Origin: JACVRW01 sp963728495
GTDB taxonomy: Bacteria > Actinomycetota > Thermoleophilia > Solirubrobacterales > Thermoleophilaceae
Direction: 5' to 3'
Length of the DNA: 64,000 nt
Assembly (NCBI GenBank): GCA_963728495.1
Contig: CAVSKI010000003.1
Location: 372,001 to 436,000, forward strand
Shown: positions 40,157-47,846 of the stretch, piece after piece
How the letters are laid out: the number at the start of each line of letters is the position of its first letter
Position numbering within the stretch: position 1 is the stretch's first letter
The notes under the pieces: generated by a model
Told to the model about the DNA's origin: nothing
The model's database searches: none
Seen by the model: the letters and a program-made list of their open reading frames with translations, nothing else
Made by a program: the position numbers and the translations under genes

Positions 40157-40517
40157 CCGGCGGCCAGCCGAGCTCGGACTGGACTCGCTTAGGCAGCCCG
40201 GCCACCACGAGGTCGTAGGAGTCCTCGATCATGTCGAGAACGAAGCGGTCCTCCAGCGAGCCGTCGATGGCGACCGTATTCCAGTGGCGCTTGCTTAGGT
40301 GGTACCCCGGGCGCACCGCCGCATGAGCGGCTCGCAGCTGCTCGGCGATCTCGGGCTCGCACTTGAGGCTCACGCTGAGCGGCCGCGATCGCAGCGGGCT
40401 GAGCGCGAAGATCTTGCCCGCCACCTTGAACACCGAGGTCTCTTCGCCGAAAGGAAACTGCTCCTCGGCCCCCGCCAGCTCGAGACAACTGCGCCGCAGT
40501 CGGGCGGGGGTCAGCAC
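40131..40517 (-). CDS. MmcQ/YjbR family protein
   Basis: The 128-residue protein has the CyaY-like YjbR fold signature: FPFGEETSVFKVAGKIFAL near the N-terminus, the VSLKCEPEIAEQLR middle and HLSKRHWNTVAIDGSLED. These proteins are annotated as possible DNA-binding proteins, but their role is not settled. It is divergent from the GH6-like gene across about 64 bp. Confidence 0.85.
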   Translation of the reverse strand: MLTPARLRRSCLELAGAEEQFPFGEETSVFKVAGKIFALSPLRSRPLSVSLKCEPEIAEQLRAAHAAVRPGYHLSKRHWNTVAIDGSLEDRFVLDMIEDSYDLVVAGLPKRVQSELGWPPANGPAAPP

Positions 40518-40581
40518 CAGTCGATCGTATGTGGCCGGCCGATCGGCGTGCTTCTCGAGGCTCTTCGTTACCTTGCCTAGG

Positions 40582-41646
40582 GTGCTCGTTCGCTACATCT
40601 GCCTCTGCCTTTTCCTGCTCATCGCCCTGCCGGCCTCGGCCACCGCGGGAGCCCGCGTCGCGGCCCAAAGTCCGAATCCGCTCGAGGGCCTGAGCTTCTA
40701 CGTGGACCGGGAGTCGCCCTCCTGGCTCCAGTGGGAGGCCTACCGGCGAACGGGCCAGACGCGCAAGGCGGACCTAATCTGGAAGATCGCGCGGGAGCCG
40801 CGCGCCCTGTGGCTGGGTAGCTTCACCCGCCCGAATTTCGCCGTCAAGGTGCGCCGCCTGATCGATTCCGCCCGGCAGCAGGGCACCGTACCCATCTTCA
40901 CCGTGCTCCGCGCGGAGGCGACCCAGTGCAGTCCGAGCTATACGGGGGGAGGACCCGCGGAGGACGCGCGGACGCGAGGGTGGTACGACGATCTCGCGCG
41001 CGTGATCGGGGACGACCGGGTCGTGATCGCCTTTGAGCCGGACTCGCTCGGGACGATCGACTGCCTGACCCCCAGCCGCCGCGACGACCGGCTGCGGCTG
41101 CTCGCTCACGGAGTCGATGCGCTGGCGAAGCTGCCCAACGCCACGGTCTACCTGGAGGCCGGCGCCTCCGATTGGGAGTCGGCCGCGCGCACCGCCAAGC
41201 AGCTGCGCGCGATCGGGATCGCGAAGGTGCGCGGCTTCATGCTCAACGTGACCCACTACGACTGGACCACGGCCAACATCCGCCACGGACTCGATATCTC
41301 CCGCCGCATCGGCGGCAAGCCGTTCGTGATCAACACGGCCCAGAACGGCCGCGGGCCGGTTTCCTATCGCAGCGGCGGCCGCCGGATCAACATCTGGTGC
41401 AACCCCGGCCTGCGCGGCCTCGGGACTCCTCCGACCACGGATACATCCCATCCCAAGGTCGACGCCTACCTGTGGATCAACCGGCCCGGCTACGCGCAGA
41501 GCTGCCAGGGACGGGCGATCGCGTGGTATCCACCGCGTGCGCTCGGCTACGCGCGCCGCGCGACGACCTGGGAGAAGCCGCCTCCGGGAACCCGCTTCGG
41601 CCACCAGAAGAGATACCCGCTCAGGGCCTTCGGGATCCCGCGCTAG
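40582..41646 (+). CDS. Secreted glycoside hydrolase family 6-like protein
   Basis: The 354-residue protein from GTG 40582 has a signal peptide (about 1-24, ending ATAGA). A GH6 barrel follows with the acid-catalyst motif FEPDSLGTIDC (Asp154), LEAGASDW, GFMLNVTHYDWTTANIRHG, WCNPGLRGLG and SHPKVDAYLWINRPG. GH6 enzymes are cellulases. Two segments normal in GH6 are altered: the DRDCAA loop is replaced by RAEATQCSPSY, and the final PGESDG is PGYAQS. The true substrate may therefore not be cellulose. TTG 40573 is an alternative start. Confidence 0.8.
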   Translation: MLVRYICLCLFLLIALPASATAGARVAAQSPNPLEGLSFYVDRESPSWLQWEAYRRTGQTRKADLIWKIAREPRALWLGSFTRPNFAVKVRRLIDSARQQGTVPIFTVLRAEATQCSPSYTGGGPAEDARTRGWYDDLARVIGDDRVVIAFEPDSLGTIDCLTPSRRDDRLRLLAHGVDALAKLPNATVYLEAGASDWESAARTAKQLRAIGIAKVRGFMLNVTHYDWTTANIRHGLDISRRIGGKPFVINTAQNGRGPVSYRSGGRRINIWCNPGLRGLGTPPTTDTSHPKVDAYLWINRPGYAQSCQGRAIAWYPPRALGYARRATTWEKPPPGTRFGHQKRYPLRAFGIPR

Positions 41647-41659
41647 CCGAGCCGCATGC

Positions 41660-42220
41660 CTACACCCGCCGGTAGCGGACGTAGACGACCCGAGAGCCGA
41701 ACGTCCGCGTCTCCACCAGCTCCAGGTTGATCCTCGCCTCCAGCCCCGGGAAGTAAGGCGTGCCCCCACCCAGCACGACCGGACTGAGAAAGAGCCCGAA
41801 CTCATCCACCAGGCCCAGCTTCATGAGGGTTGACGCCAGGCCGGCCCCACCGACGGCCAGATCCTTGCCCGGCTGCTCCTTCAGCCTGGCGACCTCCTCG
41901 GCAACGCCATCCCTGACCAGCCTGGCATTGCCCTCGACCTTGTCGAGGGTCTTCGAGAACACGACCTTCGGCGTGCTCTTCCAGATGCTGGCGAACTCGA
42001 GCTCGTGCTCCGCGGCCGACGGGTTCTGGTCAGCGGTCTCCCAGAAGACCATCACCTCGTAGAGCCGCCGTCCGCACAGATGCGTGCCGATCTCCCGCAT
42101 CTGGCGGTTGTGGAACCTGTGCAGCTCCTCATCCGGCGCCGACCAGTCGATCTCGCCGCCGGGTCCGGCAATGAAGCCATCCAGCGACACGCCCATCGAG
42201 TAGATCAGCTTCCGCGTCAC
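41660..42220 (-). CDS. Dihydrofolate-reductase-like / RibD C-terminal family protein
   Basis: The 186-residue protein matches the YyaP/RibD C-terminal branch: LIYSMGVSLDGFIAGPGGEIDW (about 5-26), CGRRLYEVM, DLAVGGAGLASTLM (NADPH site) and SPVVLGGGTPYF. These are not housekeeping FolA enzymes, and the substrate is unknown. It is convergent with the GH6-like gene across 13 bp. Confidence 0.88.
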   Translation of the reverse strand: MTRKLIYSMGVSLDGFIAGPGGEIDWSAPDEELHRFHNRQMREIGTHLCGRRLYEVMVFWETADQNPSAAEHELEFASIWKSTPKVVFSKTLDKVEGNARLVRDGVAEEVARLKEQPGKDLAVGGAGLASTLMKLGLVDEFGLFLSPVVLGGGTPYFPGLEARINLELVETRTFGSRVVYVRYRRV

Positions 42221-42312
42221 GGTCCTCCTTCGTTGGCGTCAGTCTTACAAGCGGCCAGGTAGCTCCGCGCGGTGCGAGTGCCGGACGAACTTGCTCCGGC
42301 GGCCGGAGAACC

Positions 42313-44283
42313 CTAGGTCGTCTCGGGCGAGGAGTCGCCGCGCATCTCCGCTGTGCCCCCGGCCAAGCCGGGACGGGGCAGCGGCTGCGGGGCGCGCTCG
42401 GGTCGGCGCTCCGGTGCTTCTGGCGCGGGAGGCGGCGGGGCCGGAAGGGCGCGGTCGTCGGGGCCGAAGACCTCGTGCTCCGCCTTGCCTTCGAGCAGCT
42501 CGATGAACTGCTCGCGCTCGATGGTCTCGCGCCGCAACAGGATGTCGGAGGTCGTGTCGAGCTTCTCGCGATGCTGCTCGAGGATGCCGCGGGCGGACTG
42601 GTGGGCTTCCTCGACCATGCGCCGGATCTCGTCGTCGATCTCGCGCGCGATTTCGTCCGAGTAGTCGGGCTCCGAGCTGAACTCGCGACCCAGGAAGGGC
42701 TGGCCGTGGTCGTGGCCGAACACGCGCGGGCCGAGCTTCTCGGACATGCCGAACCGCATGACCATCTGCTTGGCCGTGGCGGTGACCTTCTCGAGGTCGT
42801 TGGAGGCTCCGGTGGTCACCTCGGAGAAGACGATCTCCTCGGCGGCGCGCCCGCCGAGCGTCATAGCCATGGTGTCGTTGAGCTCGGCGCGTGTGGTCAG
42901 GAACTTGTCCTCGGTGGGCAGTGAGATCGTGTAGCCGAGCGCCTGCCCGCGGGAGATCACCGAGATCTTGTGAACGGGATCCGTGTTGTGGAGATAGTGC
43001 GCGACGAGCGCGTGACCCATCTCGTGATACGCGGTTATGCGGCGCTCCTTCTCGCTCATCACCCGGGTCTTCTTCTCCGGCCCGGCGATCACACGCATGA
43101 TCCCCTCCTCCAGCTGGAGGTGGTCGATCTCGCGCTTGCCCTGGCGGGCGGCCAGCAGCGCGGCTTCGTTGACCAGGTTCTGCAGGTCGGCGCCGGTGAA
43201 GCCCGGTGTCTGGCCGGCGAGCACGTCGAGGTCGATGTGCTTGGCCAGCGGCTTGCCTCGCGTGTGCACCTCGAGAATCTTCTGGCGGCCCTTGCGGTCG
43301 GGGCGGTCGACCACGATCTGACGGTCGAAGCGACCCGGGCGCAGCAGCGCGGGATCGAGGATGTCGGGCCGGTTGGTGGCGGCGATGAGGATGATGTTGT
43401 CCTTCATCTCGAAGCCGTCCATCTCCACGAGCAGCTGGTTGAGCGTCTGCTCGCGCTCGTCGTGCCCGCCGCCGAGGCCGGCGCCGCGGTGGCGCCCGAC
43501 GGCGTCGATCTCGTCCATGAAGATGATGCAGGGCGAGTTCTGCTTGGCCTGCTCGAACAGGTCGCGTACGCGGGAGGCGCCCACGCCCACGAACATCTCG
43601 ACGAAGTCGGAGCCCGAAATCGAGAAGAAGGGAACGCCGGCCTCGCCCGCTACGGCGCGCGCCAGGAGCGTCTTACCGGTACCGGGGGGTCCGTAGAGCA
43701 GCACGCCCTTGGGGATGCGCGCTCCGAGGGCCTGGAATTTCTTTGGGTTCTCCAGGAACTCCTTGATCTCTTGGAGCTCCTCCACAGCCTCGTCGACTCC
43801 GGCCACGTCGCGGAAGGTGATCTTGGGCGAGTCGACCGACATTCGCTTCGCGCGCGACTTGCCGAAGGACATGACCTTCGAGCCCCCGCCCTGCATCTGG
43901 TTGATGATGAACAGCCAGAAGAGCAGGAAGATGACGAAGGGCAGGATGTAGGTCAGCGCGGTGAGCCAGCCCGACCCTCCCTTGGCCTTGACATCGATGG
44001 GGATGTCCTCGGCGCGCAGCTGGTTGACCAGGTTCTGCTCGGTGTTGTCCGGATAGGCCGTCTGGTACTTGGAGTCCTTGGGGCCGTTGAGCTGGACGTC
44101 GATCCGGTTGTTCTTCGTATTGAGCGTTACATCCTTGACCTTCCCGTCCTCGACCTGTGTGAGGAACTCGGAATAGGTCGGCTCCTCCTCGCGGTTGCCG
44201 GGGCTGATCAACTTCTGGGCGAAGAAGGCCAGGACGACGACGATCAGGATCGGAAAAGCGGCGCTCTTGAAGAATCGGCTCAC
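42313..44283 (-). CDS. ftsH: ATP-dependent zinc metalloprotease FtsH
   Basis: The 656-residue membrane protease has TM1 (about 8-25), an external domain, TM2 (about 108-128), an AAA domain with Walker A GPPGTGKTLL and SRH RPGRFDRQI, and the zinc site HEMGHAL with a downstream Asp. It degrades membrane and short-lived proteins. The C-terminal tail after about 600 is Pro/Arg/Glu-rich. It lies downstream of hpt with a 104-bp gap, as in many actinobacteria, but folE does not follow. Confidence 0.97.
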   Translation of the reverse strand: MSRFFKSAAFPILIVVVLAFFAQKLISPGNREEEPTYSEFLTQVEDGKVKDVTLNTKNNRIDVQLNGPKDSKYQTAYPDNTEQNLVNQLRAEDIPIDVKAKGGSGWLTALTYILPFVIFLLFWLFIINQMQGGGSKVMSFGKSRAKRMSVDSPKITFRDVAGVDEAVEELQEIKEFLENPKKFQALGARIPKGVLLYGPPGTGKTLLARAVAGEAGVPFFSISGSDFVEMFVGVGASRVRDLFEQAKQNSPCIIFMDEIDAVGRHRGAGLGGGHDEREQTLNQLLVEMDGFEMKDNIILIAATNRPDILDPALLRPGRFDRQIVVDRPDRKGRQKILEVHTRGKPLAKHIDLDVLAGQTPGFTGADLQNLVNEAALLAARQGKREIDHLQLEEGIMRVIAGPEKKTRVMSEKERRITAYHEMGHALVAHYLHNTDPVHKISVISRGQALGYTISLPTEDKFLTTRAELNDTMAMTLGGRAAEEIVFSEVTTGASNDLEKVTATAKQMVMRFGMSEKLGPRVFGHDHGQPFLGREFSSEPDYSDEIAREIDDEIRRMVEEAHQSARGILEQHREKLDTTSDILLRRETIEREQFIELLEGKAEHEVFGPDDRALPAPPPPAPEAPERRPERAPQPLPRPGLAGGTAEMRGDSSPETT

Positions 44284-44387
44284 GAGAGTCCTAGTTCAGT
44301 CCTCTACGCACCCCTCGACATTTCGTCTCAAATGTGCGCTATGAGGGTGAAACGAGAGCGTAGCAGTGGGGTATTGCTCTCTTCCCC

Positions 44388-44933
44388 CTACTCGGCCGCT
44401 ACAGCGTCGCCCTCAAGTACGGCGACGTACGGCAGGTTGCGGTAGCGCTCGGCGAAGTCCAGCCCGTAGCCGATCGCGAAGCGATTGGGGATCTCGAAGC
44501 CGACGTAACGAATCGGCATCTCGATCTCCCGCCGGGCAGGCTTGGTGAGAAGCGCGCAGACCTCAAGCGAGGCGGGCCCGCGGGCGCGCAGGATGCGAAA
44601 CAGGTACGAGAGCGTGAGGCCGGAGTCGACGATGTCCTCGACGATCAGCACCTCGCGTCCCTCGATCGACGCGTCGAGGTCCTTGAGGATGCGGACCACT
44701 CCGGAGGAATCGGTCGAGGCCCCGTACGAGGACACGGCCATGAAGTCCACCTGGCAGTTGACGTCGAGATGGCGCATCAGGTCGGAGAGGAAGAAGACCG
44801 CGCCCTTGAGCACCCCGACCAGCAGCAGGTCCTTGCCCTCGTAGTCGCGCGAGATCTCCTCGGCCAGCTCGCGCACACGATGCTCGAGCTCGTCGCGCTG
44901 AACCAGGATCTCGCCGACGCTGTGCTCGCTCAT
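44388..44933 (-). CDS. hpt: Hypoxanthine(-guanine) phosphoribosyltransferase
   Basis: The 181-residue type I phosphoribosyltransferase has the PRPP loop EVLIVEDIVDSGLTL, LVGVLKGAVFFLSDL and FMAVSSYG flexible-loop residues. It salvages hypoxanthine or guanine to IMP or GMP. It is upstream of ftsH on the same strand. tilS, its common neighbour, is absent; LOG and nucleoside genes follow upstream. Confidence 0.96.
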   Translation of the reverse strand: MSEHSVGEILVQRDELEHRVRELAEEISRDYEGKDLLLVGVLKGAVFFLSDLMRHLDVNCQVDFMAVSSYGASTDSSGVVRILKDLDASIEGREVLIVEDIVDSGLTLSYLFRILRARGPASLEVCALLTKPARREIEMPIRYVGFEIPNRFAIGYGLDFAERYRNLPYVAVLEGDAVAAE

Positions 44934-44966
44934 GGCAGTCGGGGGCTCACGCCACCAAGGCCCGAA

Positions 44967-44987
44967 GCAGCCGGCTCAGCCGGCTGC
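44967..44987. repeat. Near-perfect palindrome upstream of hpt
   Basis: GCAGCCGGCT and AGCCGGCTGC flank a single C (44967-44987), giving 10-bp arms 34-54 bp upstream of the hpt start. With a 1-base centre this fits a dimeric DNA-binding site better than an RNA hairpin. Confidence 0.55.
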
Positions 44988-45055
44988 GCAGGGGTCGGGA
45001 TCATCCGCTGATTCCTGGCCGGCCGCATGAGGCGCGAGTGTAGACCCGCCGCCCG

Positions 45056-45640
45056 TCAGGTCTCATCGCGGTCGATCCACTTCGGCTCGACCGCGTCGGG
45101 CCGGTAGGCCCTCAGACGTTCGAGCAGCGCGCCGGGATCGCTCTCCGCCATCAAGGTCGCACGGTGCCGCTCGAGCAGAAAGCGCTCCTGGACGGCGTGG
45201 TCGAGAAAGTCCGCCAGCCTCTGGTAGTAGCCCTCCACGTCGAGCAGGCCGCAGGGCTTTCGGTGCAGGCCCAGCTGGGACCACGTGAAGACCTCGACAA
45301 GCTCTTCGAGTGTGCCGATTCCACCGGGAAGGGCCACAAAGGCGTCCGCGAGCTCGGCCATGAGCGCCTTGCGTTCGTGCATCGAATCGACCACTCGCAT
45401 GTCCTCCACCTGGCGATGCCCGATCTCCCTGTCCACGAGCGCGCGCGGGATCACGCCGGTGATCTCCCCGCCGTGAGCCAGAACGGCGTCGGCCAGCTTG
45501 CCCATGAGCCCGACCCCGGTGCCGCCGTAGACCACGCCGATGCCCTCGGCCGCGAGCAGCTTGGCGAGCTCCTCCGTGGCCTCGGTGTAGGCGGGCCGGG
45601 CGCCGGGGCTCGAGCCGCAGAAGACGCAGACTGTGTCCAT
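45056..45640 (-). CDS. LOG-family protein (cytokinin riboside 5'-monophosphate phosphoribohydrolase-like)
   Basis: The 194-residue Rossmann protein has VCVFCGSSPGARP at the N-terminus, VYGGTGVGLMGKLADAVLAHGG and the diagnostic PGGIGTLEELVEVFTW. LOG enzymes cleave nucleoside 5'-monophosphates to base plus ribose 5-phosphate. It lies between hpt and deoB in a nucleotide-salvage neighbourhood, and a tiny ORF with its own ribosome site precedes it by 30 bp. Confidence 0.92.
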   Translation of the reverse strand: MDTVCVFCGSSPGARPAYTEATEELAKLLAAEGIGVVYGGTGVGLMGKLADAVLAHGGEITGVIPRALVDREIGHRQVEDMRVVDSMHERKALMAELADAFVALPGGIGTLEELVEVFTWSQLGLHRKPCGLLDVEGYYQRLADFLDHAVQERFLLERHRATLMAESDPGALLERLRAYRPDAVEPKWIDRDET

Positions 45641-45670
45641 TGGACCAGCGTAGATCAGGGCGTACGGCGG

Positions 45671-45721
45671 CTAGAAGTACCTGCTGATGAACAGCTTCGG
45701 TGCGCCTACGGAGTCCGACAC
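45671..45721 (-). CDS. 16-codon ORF between deoB and the LOG gene (possible leader peptide)
   Basis: AAGGAGG, 5 nt, then GTG at 45721 opens a frame encoding MSDSVGAPKLFISRYF with TAG at 45673-45671. Spacing and strength of the ribosome site are better than for many genes here. It lies 32 bp after the deoB stop and 30 bp before the LOG start. I know no family. It may be a translated leader, a small functional peptide, or chance. Confidence 0.4.
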   Translation of the reverse strand: MSDSVGAPKLFISRYF

Positions 45722-45737
45722 GGGAGCCTCCTTGGTC

Positions 45738-45764
45738 GCCCGGGTCTACTCCTCTAGCCCGGGC
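45738..45764. terminator. GC hairpin at the deoB stop
   Basis: GCCCGGG (45738-45744) pairs with CCCGGGC (45758-45764) across 13 bases, and the deoB TAG (45754-45756) lies in the loop. No T-run follows on the minus strand. It separates deoB from the 16-codon ORF. Confidence 0.4.
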
Positions 45765-46914
45765 AAGTCAAGAACGGCTCGCCGGGCAGTTCGGGTGCGT
45801 CGCGGCCCGTGAGCCAGCGCAGCACGCTCGCACCCACGTCGGCCAGCGGGCCGTCGTGGCGGCCCTCGGCGCCCGGGAATACCGCCAGCAACGGCGCGTA
45901 CTCGCGCGTGTGATCGGTGTGAGGGGCGTTGGGATCGACCCCGTGGTCGGCGGTCAGCACCAGTAGGTCGCTGGGGCCCAGCAACTGCAGCCACTGCGCC
46001 ACCGCAGTGTCGATCTCCTGCAGGGCGCGGTGGAAGCCCTCAACGTCGTGGCGGTGGCCGAAGAGCTGATCTGTCTCGACGAGGTTCACGAAGATCAGCC
46101 CCGATTCGAGCGACTCGAGCAGCGAGGTGGTGGCCGCGATCCCCTTGGCATTGGTCGCGCCGTCGTGCTTCTCGTCGATTCCCACGCCGGCGAACAGATC
46201 GCGGATCTTGCCCACCCCGTGCACCGGCAGGCCGGCGTCCTGTATCTCCTCGAGGTAGGTGCGCCCGGGTGGGGGAGCCGCGTAGTCGCGCCGGCCCTCG
46301 CGGCGGCGAAAGTCGCCCGGCTCGCCCTCGAAGGGCCGCGCGATCACCCTGCCCACGCAGTGGTCGCCGTCCATGACGTCGCGCGCCTTCTCGCAGACCT
46401 CGTACAGCCCCGGCTCGTCGAGAACGTCCACGTGGGCCGCGATCTGCAACACCGAGTCCGCCGAGGTGTAGAGGATCAGCTCTCCGGTCGCGAGGTGGTA
46501 CTTGCCGTAGTCATCGATCACATCGGTGCCGGAGTACGGCTTGTTGCAGCAGTAGGTCTGCCCGGTGGCCTCCTCCAGCGCCGACACAACCTCGGGCGGG
46601 AAGCCGTTGGGGTAGCCGGGCAGGGCCTGCTTGGGCACGGCGCCCATCAGCTCCCAGTGCCCGGTGGTCGACTCCTTGCCCGGGCCGAGCGGCGCCAGCC
46701 GGCCGTGAACCACCGGCTCGGCCGCCGGCGGCACCCCCTCCAGCGGGAGGATGGAGCCGAGCCCCAGGCGCCCGAGGGTCGGAAGGTCGAGTCCCCCCAC
46801 GCGCTCGGCCAGGTGCCCGAGCGTGTTGGCCCCTTCGTCGCCCTCGTAGCTCGCGGCATCGGGCAGCGCACCCGCCCCACAGGCGTCCATGACGATGACG
46901 GTCGCACGTGCCAT
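45754..46914 (-). CDS. deoB: Phosphopentomutase
   Basis: The 386-residue alkaline-phosphatase-superfamily enzyme interconverts (deoxy)ribose 1- and 5-phosphate. Motifs include VIVMDACGAGALPDA, the nucleophile segment GKESTTGHWELMG (Thr), VNLVETDQLFGHRHD and TADHGVDPNAPHTDHTREY, which give the two-metal site. It takes the sugar phosphates released by nucleoside phosphorylases in the downstream cluster. It is divergent from deoC across 44 bp. Confidence 0.96.
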   Translation of the reverse strand: MARATVIVMDACGAGALPDAASYEGDEGANTLGHLAERVGGLDLPTLGRLGLGSILPLEGVPPAAEPVVHGRLAPLGPGKESTTGHWELMGAVPKQALPGYPNGFPPEVVSALEEATGQTYCCNKPYSGTDVIDDYGKYHLATGELILYTSADSVLQIAAHVDVLDEPGLYEVCEKARDVMDGDHCVGRVIARPFEGEPGDFRRREGRRDYAAPPPGRTYLEEIQDAGLPVHGVGKIRDLFAGVGIDEKHDGATNAKGIAATTSLLESLESGLIFVNLVETDQLFGHRHDVEGFHRALQEIDTAVAQWLQLLGPSDLLVLTADHGVDPNAPHTDHTREYAPLLAVFPGAEGRHDGPLADVGASVLRWLTGRDAPELPGEPFLTCPG

Positions 46915-46958
46915 TGCGCCGCGATTATCTCGCTAGCGCGACGCGCCATACTCAGGGG

Positions 46959-47846
46959 GTGATCCGCCGTCTCCCCCACGTCGACCGCGTCGGCATCGAG
47001 GAGCGCGCCGCCATGCTCGGCAAGCGCTCCATCAAGACGAGCGCCAAGCAGCAGGGAATCCGCCTCGCGGTCTCGATGACCGACCTCACCACACTGGAGG
47101 GGTCCGATACGCCGGGCAAGGTCCGCCATCTCTGCGCCAAGGCGGTGGTGCCCGCCCCGGCCATCGCCGAGATCCCGTCCTGCGCCGCGGTCTGCGTCTA
47201 CCCCTCGTTGATCGGCGTCGTGCGCGACGCTCTCGAGGGCACGGGGGTCAAGGCGGCCTCGGTGGCCACCGCCTTCCCCAGCGGCCAGGCGTCGCTCGAG
47301 GTCAAGCTGCGCGACACCGAGGAGGCCGTTGCCGCCGGGGCCGATGAGATCGACATGGTCATCTCTCGCCAGGCCTTCCTCGCCGGCGAGGACACACGCG
47401 TGATGGAGGAGATCGTGCGGGTGAAGGAGGTGTGCGGCGACGCCCACCTCAAGGTGATCCTCGAAACGGCGGAGCTCGGCTCCTACGACCATGTGCGCCA
47501 CGCTTCGATCCTGGCGATGGAAGCCGGCGCAGACTTCATCAAGACCTCCACCGGCAAGGCCGCCAGCGGGGCCACGCCGGGCGTGACGCTGGTCATGCTC
47601 GAGGCGATCCGCGACTACGCCGAGCGCAGTGGGCGCGCGGTGGGCATGAAGGCGGCCGGGGGAGTGTCGAACAGCAAGGCCGCGCTGCACCGGCTGGTGC
47701 TGGTCAAGGAGACGCTGGGCGACGAGTGGCTCACGCCCGATCGCTTTCGCATCGGCGCCTCCTCGCTGCTCAACGACCTGCTGATGCAGTACTCCAAGAC
47801 GCAAACAGGGCGCTACGCACGGCCCGAGGACTTCTCCAGGGAATGA
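46959..47846 (+). CDS. deoC: Deoxyribose-phosphate aldolase
   Basis: The 295-residue TIM-barrel aldolase splits 2-deoxyribose 5-phosphate into glyceraldehyde 3-phosphate and acetaldehyde. The Schiff-base Lys is in FIKTSTGKAASGAT; EIDMVIS and GMKAAGGVSN are also present. The start GTG 46959 follows GGGG and avoids overlap with deoB. It overlaps the aldehyde dehydrogenase gene by 4 bp (ATGA), a layout that directs the acetaldehyde to oxidation. It is longer at both ends than E. coli DeoC (259 residues). Confidence 0.95.
   Translation: MIRRLPHVDRVGIEERAAMLGKRSIKTSAKQQGIRLAVSMTDLTTLEGSDTPGKVRHLCAKAVVPAPAIAEIPSCAAVCVYPSLIGVVRDALEGTGVKAASVATAFPSGQASLEVKLRDTEEAVAAGADEIDMVISRQAFLAGEDTRVMEEIVRVKEVCGDAHLKVILETAELGSYDHVRHASILAMEAGADFIKTSTGKAASGATPGVTLVMLEAIRDYAERSGRAVGMKAAGGVSNSKAALHRLVLVKETLGDEWLTPDRFRIGASSLLNDLLMQYSKTQTGRYARPEDFSRE

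Noticed and set aside
42970..44445. 491-codon frame opposite ftsH
   Set aside because: It is rich in Leu, Val, Glu and Asp runs typical of antisense GC shadows, and FtsH motifs are complete on the other strand.
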